This document shows, one piece after another, positions 26,112-40,600 of a stretch of 64,000 nt of DNA. Source of the DNA: Tubiluchus corallicola (taxonomy: Eukaryota; Priapulida; Priapulimorpha; Priapulimorphida; Tubiluchidae); the NCBI GenBank assembly GCA_030141605.1, contig JAQGDQ010000733.1, forward strand, positions 1 through 64,000. The letters run 5' to 3'. How positions within the stretch are numbered: position 1 is the first letter of the stretch; the number at the start of each line of letters is the position of its first letter. The notes beneath the pieces were generated by a model, which saw nothing but the letters and a program-made list of their open reading frames with translations, was not told the DNA's origin and did no database searches. A program made the translations under genes and the position numbers.

Positions 26112-29100
26112 GAGTTTATTTCGCATAAAAATCTACAGCTTACAAAGACAACAGGATGTTAGTAAAACAGGTAATACCATGTTAGTAAAGTAACATATCT
26201 ACAGAAATTCAACTTTGTAATATCCACTCATTTCAGAACGCTTGTAATTATATTACAATATAGGGTGTCGCAAGAATCTATAACAGGTATCTTAAAACAT
26301 AATCTTTAACCCTTATAGGGTCACGATTTTTTACAACCGATTTTGGTAACCGGGGGTAAAAAATTACCCCCACCATAATTCGTAAATTACTTTTGATAAA
26401 CCGCCGTGTTTCATTAGTAAACAGTAACAGCATAATTTGTGGTTATGCTGACCACCATAGGATACATTATACCTCTGCTTAAAGACATGTGACTTACTAG
26501 TAATACGAAATTTAAATTCACTTAGTTTCGTTTGCGGGAAGCATGCGAATAGGACGATCACGTATTCTTGCATTGCTTTCCCGTTTGCCACATCTGAAGA
26601 TGTTGAGTGACTGAGTTTATGATGTGATTGTCTTTGTAGTTGTGAGTAGATTAGTTCTACGTCAGCATACAGACGTCTGACATTTTGTTTTATCAGATAC
26701 ATCGCCCGTATAATGTATAGAGAAGCGAGGTTAAGTTTCGACAATTTTAAAAAATCGACGTATTGCATTTTCACTTTTATTTCGTGGTAAGACAATGCGC
26801 CTAAAATAAATAACTGAAAGTATTTTGTGCACAAAACATATTTAGAAAAAGTCATAGAAAAGGTTTAATGGGATGCGTATGGGAAAAGGGTAAAATGCAA
26901 AAAACCGGTCTGGGGGTAATTTTTTACCCCCCGGTGACCCTATAAGGGTTAAATGAGTTCTTAACCTTTAAGTTTACATTCTCGTTTAGATCTACAGTAC
27001 AACCATATTTTAATCTTAAATTTTTTTTTACTGTTATTTACATAGTAGCATAGCTTTGTAATTCTCAATGTGCAAGAGTTTACAATTTTTCTCACAAAGT
27101 TTAATTTTCGACTATCTATTACATAATTCGCAGGCATTGTGTCACAAAAATAAAATAACTGTTTCACATTTTCATTTTGTTTAAAACCAAGTCTTTTTCT
27201 ATAAGCGCTGTTCCATTTTACCCTAATGGCATTGACTTCATTGTTTGACGTACCTTATTATTATTATATTATTAATTCTTTATTTGTCATTAAAATGGTT
27301 CACTCATTATAATAAAATTGAGTAAGCCTCAGCATAATGTTAAGATAACAACACTGTTCAAGACAAATGCGTCCAGTGCAGACTAAAAAAACTAAAGTGC
27401 AAAACTAAGGTCTAAATATATACAATAAATGAACATATTTACAAACACCATATTAAAATATTTTTACAAAACAATATTACAAAAGTACATTCAATTTTAC
27501 ATGACATATTTTACACTATATATACATTTGACATGACACAATTAACAGAAACATGCGATACATTACATAAATTTCACTCATTACATTTACACTATTTATA
27601 CATTTGACATTACAAAACTAGCATAACACGTATTACATTACATAATTTTTTAAAAAATTTCCATTCTTAATCGTTTTATGGAGTCAGGGGCGGGGGGGGG
27701 GTAGATGAAAGTTGAGTCTGTGTAATTAGTATCAGATGCACAACGTGGAAGTTGAAAACTGACTAATGATAACTTACGCTTTCTTTAAAAATGTGAAAAG
27801 TGACATATTAGACACTCCGTATAATGATGTAAAGTAAAGGAAGAAAAATTTGAAAGGATGAAAGCAAATACAACAACCTAAAAATGAACTGAAATACACT
27901 AACTGATCTCATAGTTATCTAAAGCATTATTTAGCTTCATGTAGCAGTTGATTAGTCTGTAAATAATGTGATGGTAGTAATTTGGTTTGGTCCAAGTCAC
28001 CTATACAATGCACGCGCACACGCATGCGCACACGCACGCACACATATTAAGAAAGACAGCAGCACGCTTATAACAATTAGCTTAATGGCTAATTAACCGA
28101 AGAAGAAGATGCTGAAAAAACTGTGTGTCAACTAGGATTCGAACCAGGAACCTGCGCTACAGCACTCAGAACACATGTACACACAGAACGCACGTATGTA
28201 CACGCAGAACACACACACACAGAACAAATGCACACACACACAGAACACACGTATGTACACGCAGAACATACACACGCGTACACAGAACATATGCATACAC
28301 ACGCACGCATGCACACACATGCGTGCATGTGCACACACATGCACACACACACATGTACACACAGAACAAATGCACACACTCACACACACGCATGCACGCA
28401 CACGCACACACACACACACGCATGCACCGACCCACACACACGCATGAACGCACACACACGCATGCACGTATGCACGCACACACATACACACACACACGCA
28501 TGCACGTACGCACGCACACACACACACACACGCACGCACGCACACAGAACATATGCACACACCCACACACACCCATGCATGCATGCACGCAAACACGCGA
28601 CTATAGAAAACTTTAACACACTAAAACTAAAAGAACAATTTCCTTCCCCAAGTTTAAAAATTTCACGTATTTCAAACAAAAAACCAAAGCTTGGGTACTC
28701 AGGGTACATTTGTAATTTGTTTTTCTGCATAAAACTGTGTCAGTTTTATAGATCTGATCTTACACACATTACTTACATTGCTTACAAATTGATTCATTAA
28801 TTTCTCATTCAATCGCGTCATAATCATAACAGACAGACAGACACTGAGTAAATTTAGAAAACTGATAAACTCTCCAGGCTGTGTTTGTTTGGCCCCTGAT
28901 TGAAAGTTTATTTTTATCTGACAAAAACAAACGTGGATGTTTTTTTTATAAAAATATTAGACCAGAAATCATCATCTAATGTTAATATGAATCACAAGAA
29001 GACAACTGATTTTGCATAAAGAAAATTTGACAATAACAACAAAAAGAAAGACATCATGTTTCAGCCCATATGGTGGGTTGTTCTTCAGGCAAAAAGAAAA

Positions 29101-32100
29101 ACGCACAAATAATCACCAAATACTATTTTTGAGGAGGGGGGGGGGCAAGCCAGTCCAACTCAGTGCCGGTCGCAAGCCCGGATAAATAGGGAGGGTTAGG
29201 GTCAGGAAGGATATCCGCCTGTAAAAACTGCGCCAAAACCTTCTGTGAATGAGTCGGTGAGACTTAAAGGGAAAGTCCACAAAGAAGTGGTCAGACCCGC
29301 TCTAATCTATGGGCTGGAAGCAGCTTCTCTAAAGAAGACCGAAGAGAAGAAAATGGGTGTGGTGGAGATGAGGATGTTGAGACGGATGGTGGGAATAACG
29401 AGAAGAGATAAAATTAGAAATAATAATATCAGAGGAACAGTAAAAGTAGTGGAAGCCTTGCAAGATTGCGATGGTATGGACACCTGAAAAGAAGAGTCGG
29501 TGAAGATCTTGCGGGAAGGGAAGACATAAATGAAGAGATGGTCAACAACAGGAATGCGTGGAGAAGACTCACTCACAATGGCGACCCCGCATAGGGAGAA
29601 GCTGGGAAGAAGAAGAAGAAGACTATTTTTGAGGATTTGCATGCTAACAGATCAATAATTAATTAGTATAATGATCTTAATGCCAAGACTATTATTAGTG
29701 TCGGTACGAACCCACAATTCATTAAATTTTGATATGACACTTGAAAGGCAGGACACGTGAAAAAGTTGGAAATCCAGTTCAGAGCTTGGACTTGAGCCCA
29801 ACACCTGATTTGTAGAGCGGTTAATGTTTTTTCTCATTATTTTTCCACTCTATCACTCCATTAATCAAATACCAAGTGTCTCAATAGTTAGCTTAAGAAA
29901 AATACATTTTACAGCACAAATAATTCTTTGTTTAACCCTGTCTTCTTCTAACATATCACAAACAGTTTTGTTGTTTGTCCTTTCTGTTTAACCCACCACA
30001 AATTGTTAGTAACAACATACATTCTTAAAGGAAGACAGAATGATTTTTCCCATAAACACAAACAGTTTTATTGTTTGTCCTTTCTGTTTAACCCACCACA
30101 AATTGTTAGTAACAACATACATTCTTAAAGGAAGACAGAATGATTTTTCCCATAAACACAAACAGTTTCATTGTTTGTCCTTTCTGTTTAACCCACCACA
30201 AATTGTTAGTAACTACACACATTCTTAAAGGAAGACGGGATGATTTTTCACATACTACCCCATTTTCAAATCCAATAAAAAGTGAACACTTTAACACATT
30301 TAATACTGCAAAAGCGTTTCTCATAATAAAATAATAGACTAAAAACTTAATTAACGGCGAGCAAGCCCAACTATTGATGACATCACAAACGAACATAATT
30401 TTCAACAGCAAAAATATTCCATGAGCGTGTTGCATGCGTTTACAAAAGCGAAAATTGAAGTACAGTGCTACTGTAAGATATTCAGTGTGTTGCTGAAAAA
30501 ACTAGGCAAGCTCCAAGATAAAAATTCAAATTTACCACTGTGATCACCCATGACCTATCGAACGTGCTAACACGTTTGACCTGAGAGGTACAGCACCTAT
30601 TTTTTCTTCAATGCCCGTATTGTTTTCGAAATGCACGTAACAGCGAAGAACTAATGGCGCAAATGCGAAATTGCGTTTGTGTAGTAATAACTCTTTCGCA
30701 TAAGTCGTGTTTGAAAAAAATACTATGTTTCATTCAACACAGTGTCATTGTGACATGTTGTATTAAATGCATTATTTCTCTTAATCAATGGACTCTGTGC
30801 TCAATCTATCACTGTGTTCTTTCATGTGTGATGATTTTTTATGATTATAATGAATTTTCCACGATATTAAATTCATATCAAAAGATAGTTTATTACTATC
30901 CATGCTTTTTCTTCTTCACCAGAAGAATTCCCCGCAGCGTTGAGCTGAAATATCACACCATTTCTTTCATTATTGTGCTTTTTTTATTAATTGTACGTAT
31001 TCTTCTCATTATTAATTGCCCACGTGTTGCTGATGCTGCATCTTTTCAAAGCAACACCGAGAGGCGCTTGACGACTATCTCTCCGTAAACAAAAATACAC
31101 CGTTAAATGTCACGATTGCACGCATGAATAAAATCAAAGCAATTCAGATCTTGTCGACAGAAGAAAGAAAGAAAGAAATTCTTCAATAGCGCTGGGCTGG
31201 TTGGTCGCGCGGATAATAAGCAGGCAATCTTATTAGGAGATTTACTGCTATTACAGCGGGGAGTAAAAAATCCAGGTGAGTGGGCAGGTGTTCTTTTAAC
31301 GAGATAAAGATGAAATGATGGCGCTCAATGAATGTACTAAGCGCATACAAGCGAAACCCTGCGAAATAATACTGATTTAATTTCTTAATTTTGATGTAAA
31401 TAATTATAATAGCAAGGCTACTAGTGCAATAGTTCTACTCATAAGCTGTAAGGCAGGGGTGGGCAAATTGTGGCCCCCCGAGAGAATTTGTGCGGCCCGC
31501 GAAGAGATTTGTCAACCTAATGAAAGTGCGGCCCGGGCGATTAATTGAGTGTATCCAGCTGAAGTCCGTGCCACAATCCCAAAGATAGTGCAGGTAGTTT
31601 TTTCTACTAGATCGGATGCCATTAACCCTTACAAGACGTTTGTAGCTTAATGTCACTGTACTACACAGACTGTGTGATACACATTACTAATATGTATTGT
31701 AATGAAATTACCACTATCTGTCCCGAAAGTAGAATATATGGTTGGTAATATAAATTTTAATTACTTCTAAAATAGTTTCTTTAGTTTAGTAGTGCAATAG
31801 TAATGATGTACGCACACCGGATGCAAAAAAAATCGTTATTAGGTCCAACTGTACTTGGCTCCTTGATCAAACTGCCTGTGGCCCGCAGGAATTGCGGGAA
31901 AGTTTAATGTGGCCCGGCTAGTCAGATAATTTGCACACCCCTGCTGTAAGGGATTGTCTCAATGCTCGACTTGCTATTAGACTGGTCCCTAAATCTCTTG
32001 AGGTGCCTGAAGAGGACAGTGAAAATAGGAAAGGTCACTAGTGCACTAGTTCTTTCCAGTTTTTGTCTAATTCGACTAAAAGAATTGCCCAAAGTTTGCA

Positions 32101-32177
32101 TTCATCTGTATCAATTTTCAAACATTTTGGTTTGATTTCTAAAAAATATGGAAAGTAAGTAAGTAAGTAAGTAAGTG

Positions 32178-32240
<63 letters not shown>

Positions 32241-34630
32241 GAGTAAGTAAGTGAGCAAAATTGAGGGTAACGGAATTTTGTTTAATTATGTAACACAGTA
32301 AACGTCCAACTGCCGAAACTAGCACGTCGTTGGAGGACACTACTCTCACATCCGGGGCTACAAAATTTGAAATTATCGCATATCACACATTTCGCAAAAG
32401 TGAGTTTTTCGCAAAACTGCTTGTATATTTTATTTGGTCTTAAAGTGGAAAAAGCCAGGCACACGGGTAAGCTTATTGGGCAGCAGATGTGTTAATGCGA
32501 AGCTAATGTTAATGTTAATAAATAGCAGATCTATTACTAGATTTAAAAAAATGCTAAAAAATCAAATTTCAAGTAAGCATCAGTGAGTAATCAAAATTTC
32601 TATTAGTATCCATCCTCACAGTAGTTGCAAAACAGTGGTGTTAGCTTAATCAAGTTATCTTAATTTTACATACTATTAACAAATAATAGTCTTTCTATCT
32701 TATATATCATCCCATATATGAGCTTCATTCATTACATCATTCCATTTTAAGCATTAATGTTTTTTTATCACACGATTCACTTTAAATTTTCAGATTATTT
32801 CCATTACTTTTTTTCTATCACTGTGTGGGACAATCTAACAAGCCCTGCTTTCTGATTGCCCGCAACACATTTACATTCGTGTATAGGTGAACAGTGTTTG
32901 AGGCTTTTCCTGTGCAGTATTTCTTATTTGTATTATGTTCATTGTAGGCCCTTTCACTAGATATTGTACATGAAACTATTGTAAATGTGTAATGTGAAAT
33001 AAATGACTTATGACTTATGACTAAGCTCTGACATTGGCAACAACAACTTATCAAATAGTATTTAACTGAATAGAAATTGAATAAGACAGATTTGATTCAG
33101 TTTTGAATCAAGTACGATAAATGACCTGCTTATTGGAATGAGAGGTGGGAGGGTGCAAAATGGGTAGCTCTGATCTGGTCACACACAGCTTTTGCTCATT
33201 TACGAAGTTAAACAGCATCATGCCTGGTAAGTAAACGGATGGAAGAGTTGCAGGAGAATTGCTGTCGAACAGTCTCATCGGGCACCACATCTCCAATCAT
33301 CCGCTTCGTTGAAAGAGAACATATGCTCATCTGCATAAGGCTGAAACACCTTAGATGCTTAAGATTCTGAAACTCCAGGTCGTGTTCCAACTACAAACTA
33401 GTCCGCTGTGCTACAGAAAGCCGGGACAGGGTCGTGTTCCAACTACAAACTAGTCCGCTGTGCTACAGAAAGCCGGGACAGGGTCGTGTTCCAACTACAA
33501 ACTAGTCCGCTGTGCTACAGAAAGCCGGGACAGGGTCGTGTTCCAACTACAAACTAGTCCGCTGTGCTACAGAAAGCCGGGACAGGGTCGCGTTCCAACT
33601 ACAAACTAGTCTGCTGTGCTACAGAAAGCCGGGACAGGGTCGCGTTCCAACTACAAACTAGTCTGCTGTGCTACAGAAAGCCGGGACAGGGTCGTGTTCC
33701 AACTACAAACTAGTCTGCTGTGCTACAGAAAGCCGGGACAGGGTCGCGTTCCAACTACAAACTAGTCCGCTGTGCTACAGAAAGCCGGGACAGGGTCGTG
33801 TTCCAACTACAAACTTGTCCGCTGTGCTACAGAAAGCCGGGACAGGGTCGCGTTCCAACTACAAACTAGTCCGCTGTGCTACAGAAAGCCGGGACAGGGT
33901 CGTGTTCCAACTACAAACTAGTCCGCTGTGCTACAGAAAGCCGGGACAGGGTCGCGTTCCAACTACAAACTAGTCCGCTGTGCTACAGAAAGCCGGGACA
34001 GGGTCGCGTTCCAACTACAAACTAGTCCGCTGTGCTACAGAAAGCCGGGACAGGGTCGTGTTCCAACTACAAACTAGTCCGCTGTGCTACAGAAAGCCGG
34101 GACAGGTTTGTGTATGGTGTGAACGTTTAGGGTGCTGAAGCATTACAGAAAAATGTCCATAATTTCTACATTTAAGAAGAAGAACGAAGAAGTATAGAAG
34201 AAGTATTAAGGTTATTGTCCCTGGCATGAATCCTACTGATTTTTTGCAGTGACTCAGCTGAATGATTTGTTTCTGTTCACATTCTTATGTGAATCTAATC
34301 TTCATTTTCACCATCATCTCATTCACTCTTCATTGTCACTTCCTTGTCCTTACTACCCTCCCTTGCATTTCATTTTTTGCTTTTTTATTCTGCACCTTTC
34401 ACTTTTTCTCTTTCCATTTTACCTTCTCCTCAGTCCTGTACGAATTCTACCTTCCTGCACCTTTCACCTTTTCTTTTTCCATTCTGCCCTCTGCTCAGTC
34501 CTGTACAAGTTCTACCTTCTTGGTCGGGCACAGATATATTAATGTCTGGTGAATTTAAACTTTGTTCATTTGTTGTAGTAACAGCTTCTTTGTAAAATAT
34601 GTAACAATGCTGTATTTATGGCATTTTAGA

Positions 34631-34661
<31 letters not shown>

Positions 34662-37600
34662 CTAAACTAAACTAAACTAAACTAAACTAAACTAAACTAA
34701 ACTAAACTAAACTAAACTAAACTAAACTAAACTAAACTAAACTGAAACTAAACTGAAACTGAAACTGAAACTGAAACTGAAGTAAAGTAAAGTAAAGTAA
34801 AGTAAAGTAAAGTAAAGTAAAGTAAAGTAAAGTAAAAGTAATAAAGTAAAGTACAAGTATATAGCATACAGTAAAGTAAAGTAAAGTACAGGTAGTAAAG
34901 TATAGTAAAGTAAAGTAAAGTAAAGTAAAGTAAAGTAAAGTAAAGTAAAGTAAAGTAAAGTAAAGTAAAGTAAACTAAACTAAACTAAACTAAACTAAAC
35001 TAAACTAAAACTAAAACTAAAACTAAACTAAACTAAACTAAACTAAACTAAACTAAACTAAACTAAACTAAACTAAACTAAACTAAACTAAACTAAACTA
35101 AACTAAACTAAACTAAACTAAACTAAACTAAACTAAACTAAACTAAACTAAACTAAACTAAACTAAACATTAAAAAATCACCATGTTGCGAAGTTTGAGA
35201 AAACATTTTAACCAAGCTTCCAAGCTAATAAAGCAGAAATGTTACAACTCCTGGGACGAATTCAACATTCCGAAAAGTGATTTTTACCGGAAACGGTCGA
35301 GTTGGGACTTCACATAAGTGTCTCCCAACACATTAAATCAGCAGCGAAGCACATTCACACGTAAGACTGACACCTGCCGCTACGTTTTATTAGAAATCAC
35401 GCAAGGCACACACTGGAGATTACAAGTACACGTAATACAAGCCGAGCCACAAAGAAATATTAATCTAAACAGGCAGGTGATTGGGAACACGAGCAGTTTA
35501 AGATGATTAAGGTGTTTTAAGAAAACGGAAACATAAAAACATTCAGGCTGCAAACGTGCAAATGTGTTTAAATGCGGGTAAAACAGTTTGGCAAACGCTT
35601 GTAGTGCAGAGGCCTATGTAGTATCACACAGTGAGAAACACGTTAATTTTTACATTGAATATTACTTAAAAACTTAAGATGTGTACATCGTAAAAAGTCT
35701 TGTGTCGGTTTTTTAAACACTTGTAAGTTTAAAATTTAAAATGGCGTCCAAAATGGCCGCCAACTATTCAGGATGGCCTCTAATTAAGTGAAACAATAAG
35801 TCTTAAAATGATAGACAATGTCAAGAATTAACAAGTGTTAATTCATACGAAATTAAATAAGCTTCTGAATTATTTTTGATTCATTTATAAACTTGCGCAA
35901 GTTTACGTACGATCGATACGTGATGTATGAAGGTCACAATGATAACACTGACAAAGTACCCTACAACTACTTGGGAAATGAACGGTGTGTAATCAGCATT
36001 TGCAGTGCCTAACCAGTATTTACAGTGCATAGTCATCATTTACAGTGCACAGTCAGCATTTACAGGGCATAACCAGCACTTACAGTGCATAATCAGCATT
36101 TACAGCGTATAACCATCATTGACAGAGCATAATCAGCATGTACATAATCAGAATTTACAGCGCACAATCACCATTAACAGCGCATAATCAGCATTTACAG
36201 TGCATAATCAGTATTTACAGTGTATAACCAGCATTGACAGAGCATAATCAGCATGTACATAATCAGAATTTACAGTGTATAGTCAGCATTTACGGCGCAT
36301 AATCCACGTTGAAGTTGAGGTGCATTCTGCACACTGAAAAACATAACCTTGAGAAAATTACTGTTAAAGTCAGCCATTGTTTTTTGTCGCGTTTGTACAA
36401 AACACTCTATGGATTTTACAAGAGCAAATTGAAGTTGCGTTTAAATCCAGTAGATGGCTCTTCCAGATGAAGATCTGCGTTTGTCAACAGAAAAAACCCG
36501 TAAACAAAATGGCGGCTTTCACGAGCTACAATCGGGGTTTGAATGTACAAGTTTTTTACAATTGCAGTACTAGTTTCTAGACAGAAAAATGGATAAGGAG
36601 TTATAAAATTAGATTTTTAGTATTTTTTGGACATTTTCCTGATAATTTGATGCTAGACTATAAAAGTCGAATATATTTAGCAATTGTTTTTATTGTTTTA
36701 ACCAAACTTTTGGGTTATTCTACTTGAAACATCATAACGTAGTTTTAACTATGCCGACTAATGGACGGTTTTGGTTTGCAAGCACACGTATAACATTTAT
36801 GTCATAACTATGGCTTACCTCTGTACGTATTTCTAACACCGACTTGAAATCGTTCGACATAGACGCGAGTTTTGACTGCAGCGCCACCACGACAGCATTC
36901 GAGTGAGTCTGTCTGTGACGTCCGTTTTGGCCTCCACTTGAACGTACAAACTGAAATAGTTAAAAATATATACATACGAACGACTGTCGACTAAAAGAGT
37001 TTTGTACCTTGTATACAGCAATGATGTCCTTCACTTAAAACAGTGGTTCCCAAACTAGGGGTAAATTACCCCCCGGGGGTAATATGGTTTTTTTGGGGGG
37101 TAACGGGCACCCCTCTGAAAATTTTTAAAACTTCTGAATGCTCGGAATGCATTTTACGTAGTTTTCTTCTTGAAGAGACTGCCTCCGGTAATACTTGTTT
37201 TGGCAACAATACAACAACAACACCTGGAAATTTATTTATGTCACGAGCAAACATAAATAATTTTGCTTGCTTGTGGCATATACGTGTGTTTACTTTTTGA
37301 GTTGGAGAAGTAGTACTAGGTGGGGGTAATGGACAAGACCGGGTTTCCCGATTTGGGTAACGGTCCGAGAAAGTTTGGGAACCACTGACTTAAAACATGA
37401 ACTGTATTTTATCCTTTCGACGTGTGTATATGATTGCGCTTTAACTGATGACACACACATGAGAAAGTCACTGCTAAATTTATAAATTCATTGTATGCGA
37501 GTCGTATTAAAACAATAGTTTCTGGTTTGTACATCACATGTTAATTATAACTGGCATGTTAATTGTGTATTAATTACTGTAGATAAAGAACTAATATTAC

Positions 37601-40600
37601 ACGGATGAGAATGATAAATTGCAAAAAACTCTGAAACAGGCTGGGGGTTTGGGGGCCGCGTAGGCCCCCATGTGGGTTCTAGCAACAATTGCAATTTTGT
37701 GACCATAGAGACCTCTAAGTGGACTTAAAATATCAATTACCTTGTTTCATGCATATTTAAAATACCCAACTATCAGGATACATGATACCTAATTGTCTCA
37801 AAAACGTCTAAGTACTGGCCGCTCCTATGCAAAAGTATATAAAAACTGTCTGCAATTGACTCAAATAACTCCGCACAATTGATTCTATATTTTTATACAT
37901 AGAGATATACACGTGGTTACACTGATGTACGTGATGTAAACAAAGTGACGGCCTGCCAACTAGCGGTCAGCTTGTGAAATGAAGTACAGGGTCCGTAAAA
38001 ATTTTCTCAACGAATTTACACGATTTACAAAAATGGCACTACTGGTCTTCCAAAAACTCCGGATCTGCGGAAAATTCTCATCCCTGATATTACAAGGGAT
38101 GCAAAAAAAGCAAATGGCATCTTGCAAGATGCCGCATTTGTTGTAAATACATTGTAAATGCAAAACGATCTAAATTGGTTAGATTAACTACATTAACTAT
38201 ATCATCATCTTAGTCTAGCACACAAAAGAAGTTAACACCCTCAACAACATTCAATTTTAAGTAATTTTTACCATTTTTCCATTACAGAGATAAGGAATTG
38301 TTCTCCATTTCTATTGTTACAGTAATTTTCAAATTTACGTACTGGTGGCTCCATCTTTGGGATTTTTTAACATTTCTTACACTAATGTGCAGATGAAGGC
38401 AGCCTAAGAATTGCATTAATTGTCTAAATTAAACTTGAAAAATGGTTTGATGTGCTTACGTTTTGTAAATCAGCAATTTGTTTATTTAACGAGTTTATAT
38501 CTTGTTTAATGATGTACGTCAATTCTTGGATCTCCACCGGCCTGTCGTCAAACAACGATCGCTTTTTTGCCACTGAAAAAGAGTCGTGTCATTAGCCAGG
38601 TTCATTTAAAACAACGTCACTGCAGTACGCAACCTCAGATCTAGTTATATAGCCTAGGGGTGGCAGGCACGTAGCCAGGGGGAACCATGGGAGCCTAGGT
38701 TCCCCTGTCGAAGAATTTTAAAAAAATTATGCACGTTTTGTATCATTTCTAGCTGTCCGGCGGTTCTTAATAAAAAAATTAACGAACAAACATTTGATTT
38801 ACTGCACTAACATTTTTTTGTTATCTCTTCGTACGGTCTTTCGTCACTCTTTCGCCTCCATACAATTAACCTTTCCTTTTAACACCAAGTAGGCTGCTAG
38901 TTTCGCTAGCAATTTTTATCTTAAAACTTGCCGAGTTTTAGTACAACACACTGAATATCTTACAGTAGCACTGTAGTTCAATTTTCGCGTTTGCAAACGC
39001 GTGCAACCCGCTTGTGGAATATTTTTACTGTTGGAAATTATGTTAGTTTGTGATGTCATCAATAGCTGAGCTCATCCACTGTTAAATAAGTTTTTAATCT
39101 AAATTTTAATTACCATAAACACTTTCAGAATTACTTGTGTTAAAATGTTTAGTTTTTATCAGATTTGAAAATGTGGTAGTATGTGGAAAATCACCGTCTT
39201 TAGTTACGAAGCGTTTTTTGAAATGCTTGCACTTTAAATTTGTGTATTTGTCCCCTCTGTCCCTTCCACGGAAAAATAATCTGGTATTGGAAATTCCTCT
39301 CTGTTGGGTAATGGCGTTGAATGAAATCTCAAAGTACTTGTCATCTTTCACTACGTAATCAGTTACACGTAGCAATACCTGCGGTGGTCAACATCGCTTT
39401 TTTACCTGTAAATCTCTTGTATTTGCACTAACATAGCATTGTAAACAACCCGATAATCTTCTCTGATGCTGGATTCTAATTACAACCAGAATGTAGCTGC
39501 CTAGCAGAGCCGTCTTGGGCATGCTGGGCTTTGCCCGGGGCCCCATGAGAATACGGTGCCCCATCCTAATCTATGTACACCATTACTTGCTAGCAATAAA
39601 TCAATACTATATTGTACTATGGAAAATAACATCCTTAAGACAATTTTCTTCGACCAAATTATCAAGCAAATCTTTGCAAAGAAACTTCGCGAATGTTTGT
39701 GCTGAACACTCGACTAACGATAAACAATTCATAATAATTTCTCTATATAGTTTAGCATCTGAGTGTCATCTATATGAATTTTTTTTGGCGTTTTTCAAGG
39801 CTGATATTGTTCAAATATTTGTGTTGACTGATCTTCGCTGTATAGCATATTTTTTAAAGGAAGACAGGATGATTTTTCATATACTACCCCATTTTCAAAT
39901 CTGATAAAAAGTATACATTTTAACACAATTAAAAACCATTTCTGATAATTAAATAATAGATTAAAAACTTAATTGGTAGTGGGTAAGCTCAACAATTATT
40001 GATCACATCACAAAGTAACAATTTTCAACAGCAAAAATATTCCACGAGCGTGTTGCGCGTGTTTGTGAAAGCGAAAATTGAAGTACAGTGTTACTGTAAG
40101 ATATTTAGTGTGTTGTTCTAAAACTAGGCAGCTAAAATTCAAATTTTACATTTACTGCTGTGCTCACGCATGAGCTGTCGAACATGTGTAGTTCGTCACA
40201 AATTGTCACATCTGAAATGAGAGGCAGTCGCCTGTTTTTTGTGCAACGCGTTTCCGAAATGCAGACGTTAGTGCCTGTCTAACTAGCGAATGGCGAAATG
40301 CATGTAGCAGTGAAGAACTAGTGGCACGAACATGGAAATGTGTTTGTGTGGTAATGGTTCTTTCACGTAAGTCATTTTTAAAAAAATAGCATGTTTCCTT
40401 TCAAATGGCAAGGGAAAAGAGTAGAACGTTTTGACGTACAGTTTAAGATTGGGTCAGGTTTTGCTTTAATTCACGTACTTTAAATACAGTGCTTTAATTA
40501 CTACTCATATGTAGCAAAAAAATCATATGTTGCCAAATGAATAATAGTCTGCAATTTTGCATATTCGTATGTTTTTAGCACCCCTTTTAGTTGACTGTTT

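Noticed and set aside
30654-31088. 144-codon plus frame with hydrophobic segments
   Set aside because: It starts inside dispersed repeat F and shows no family resemblance; hydrophobic bias is expected from T-rich DNA.
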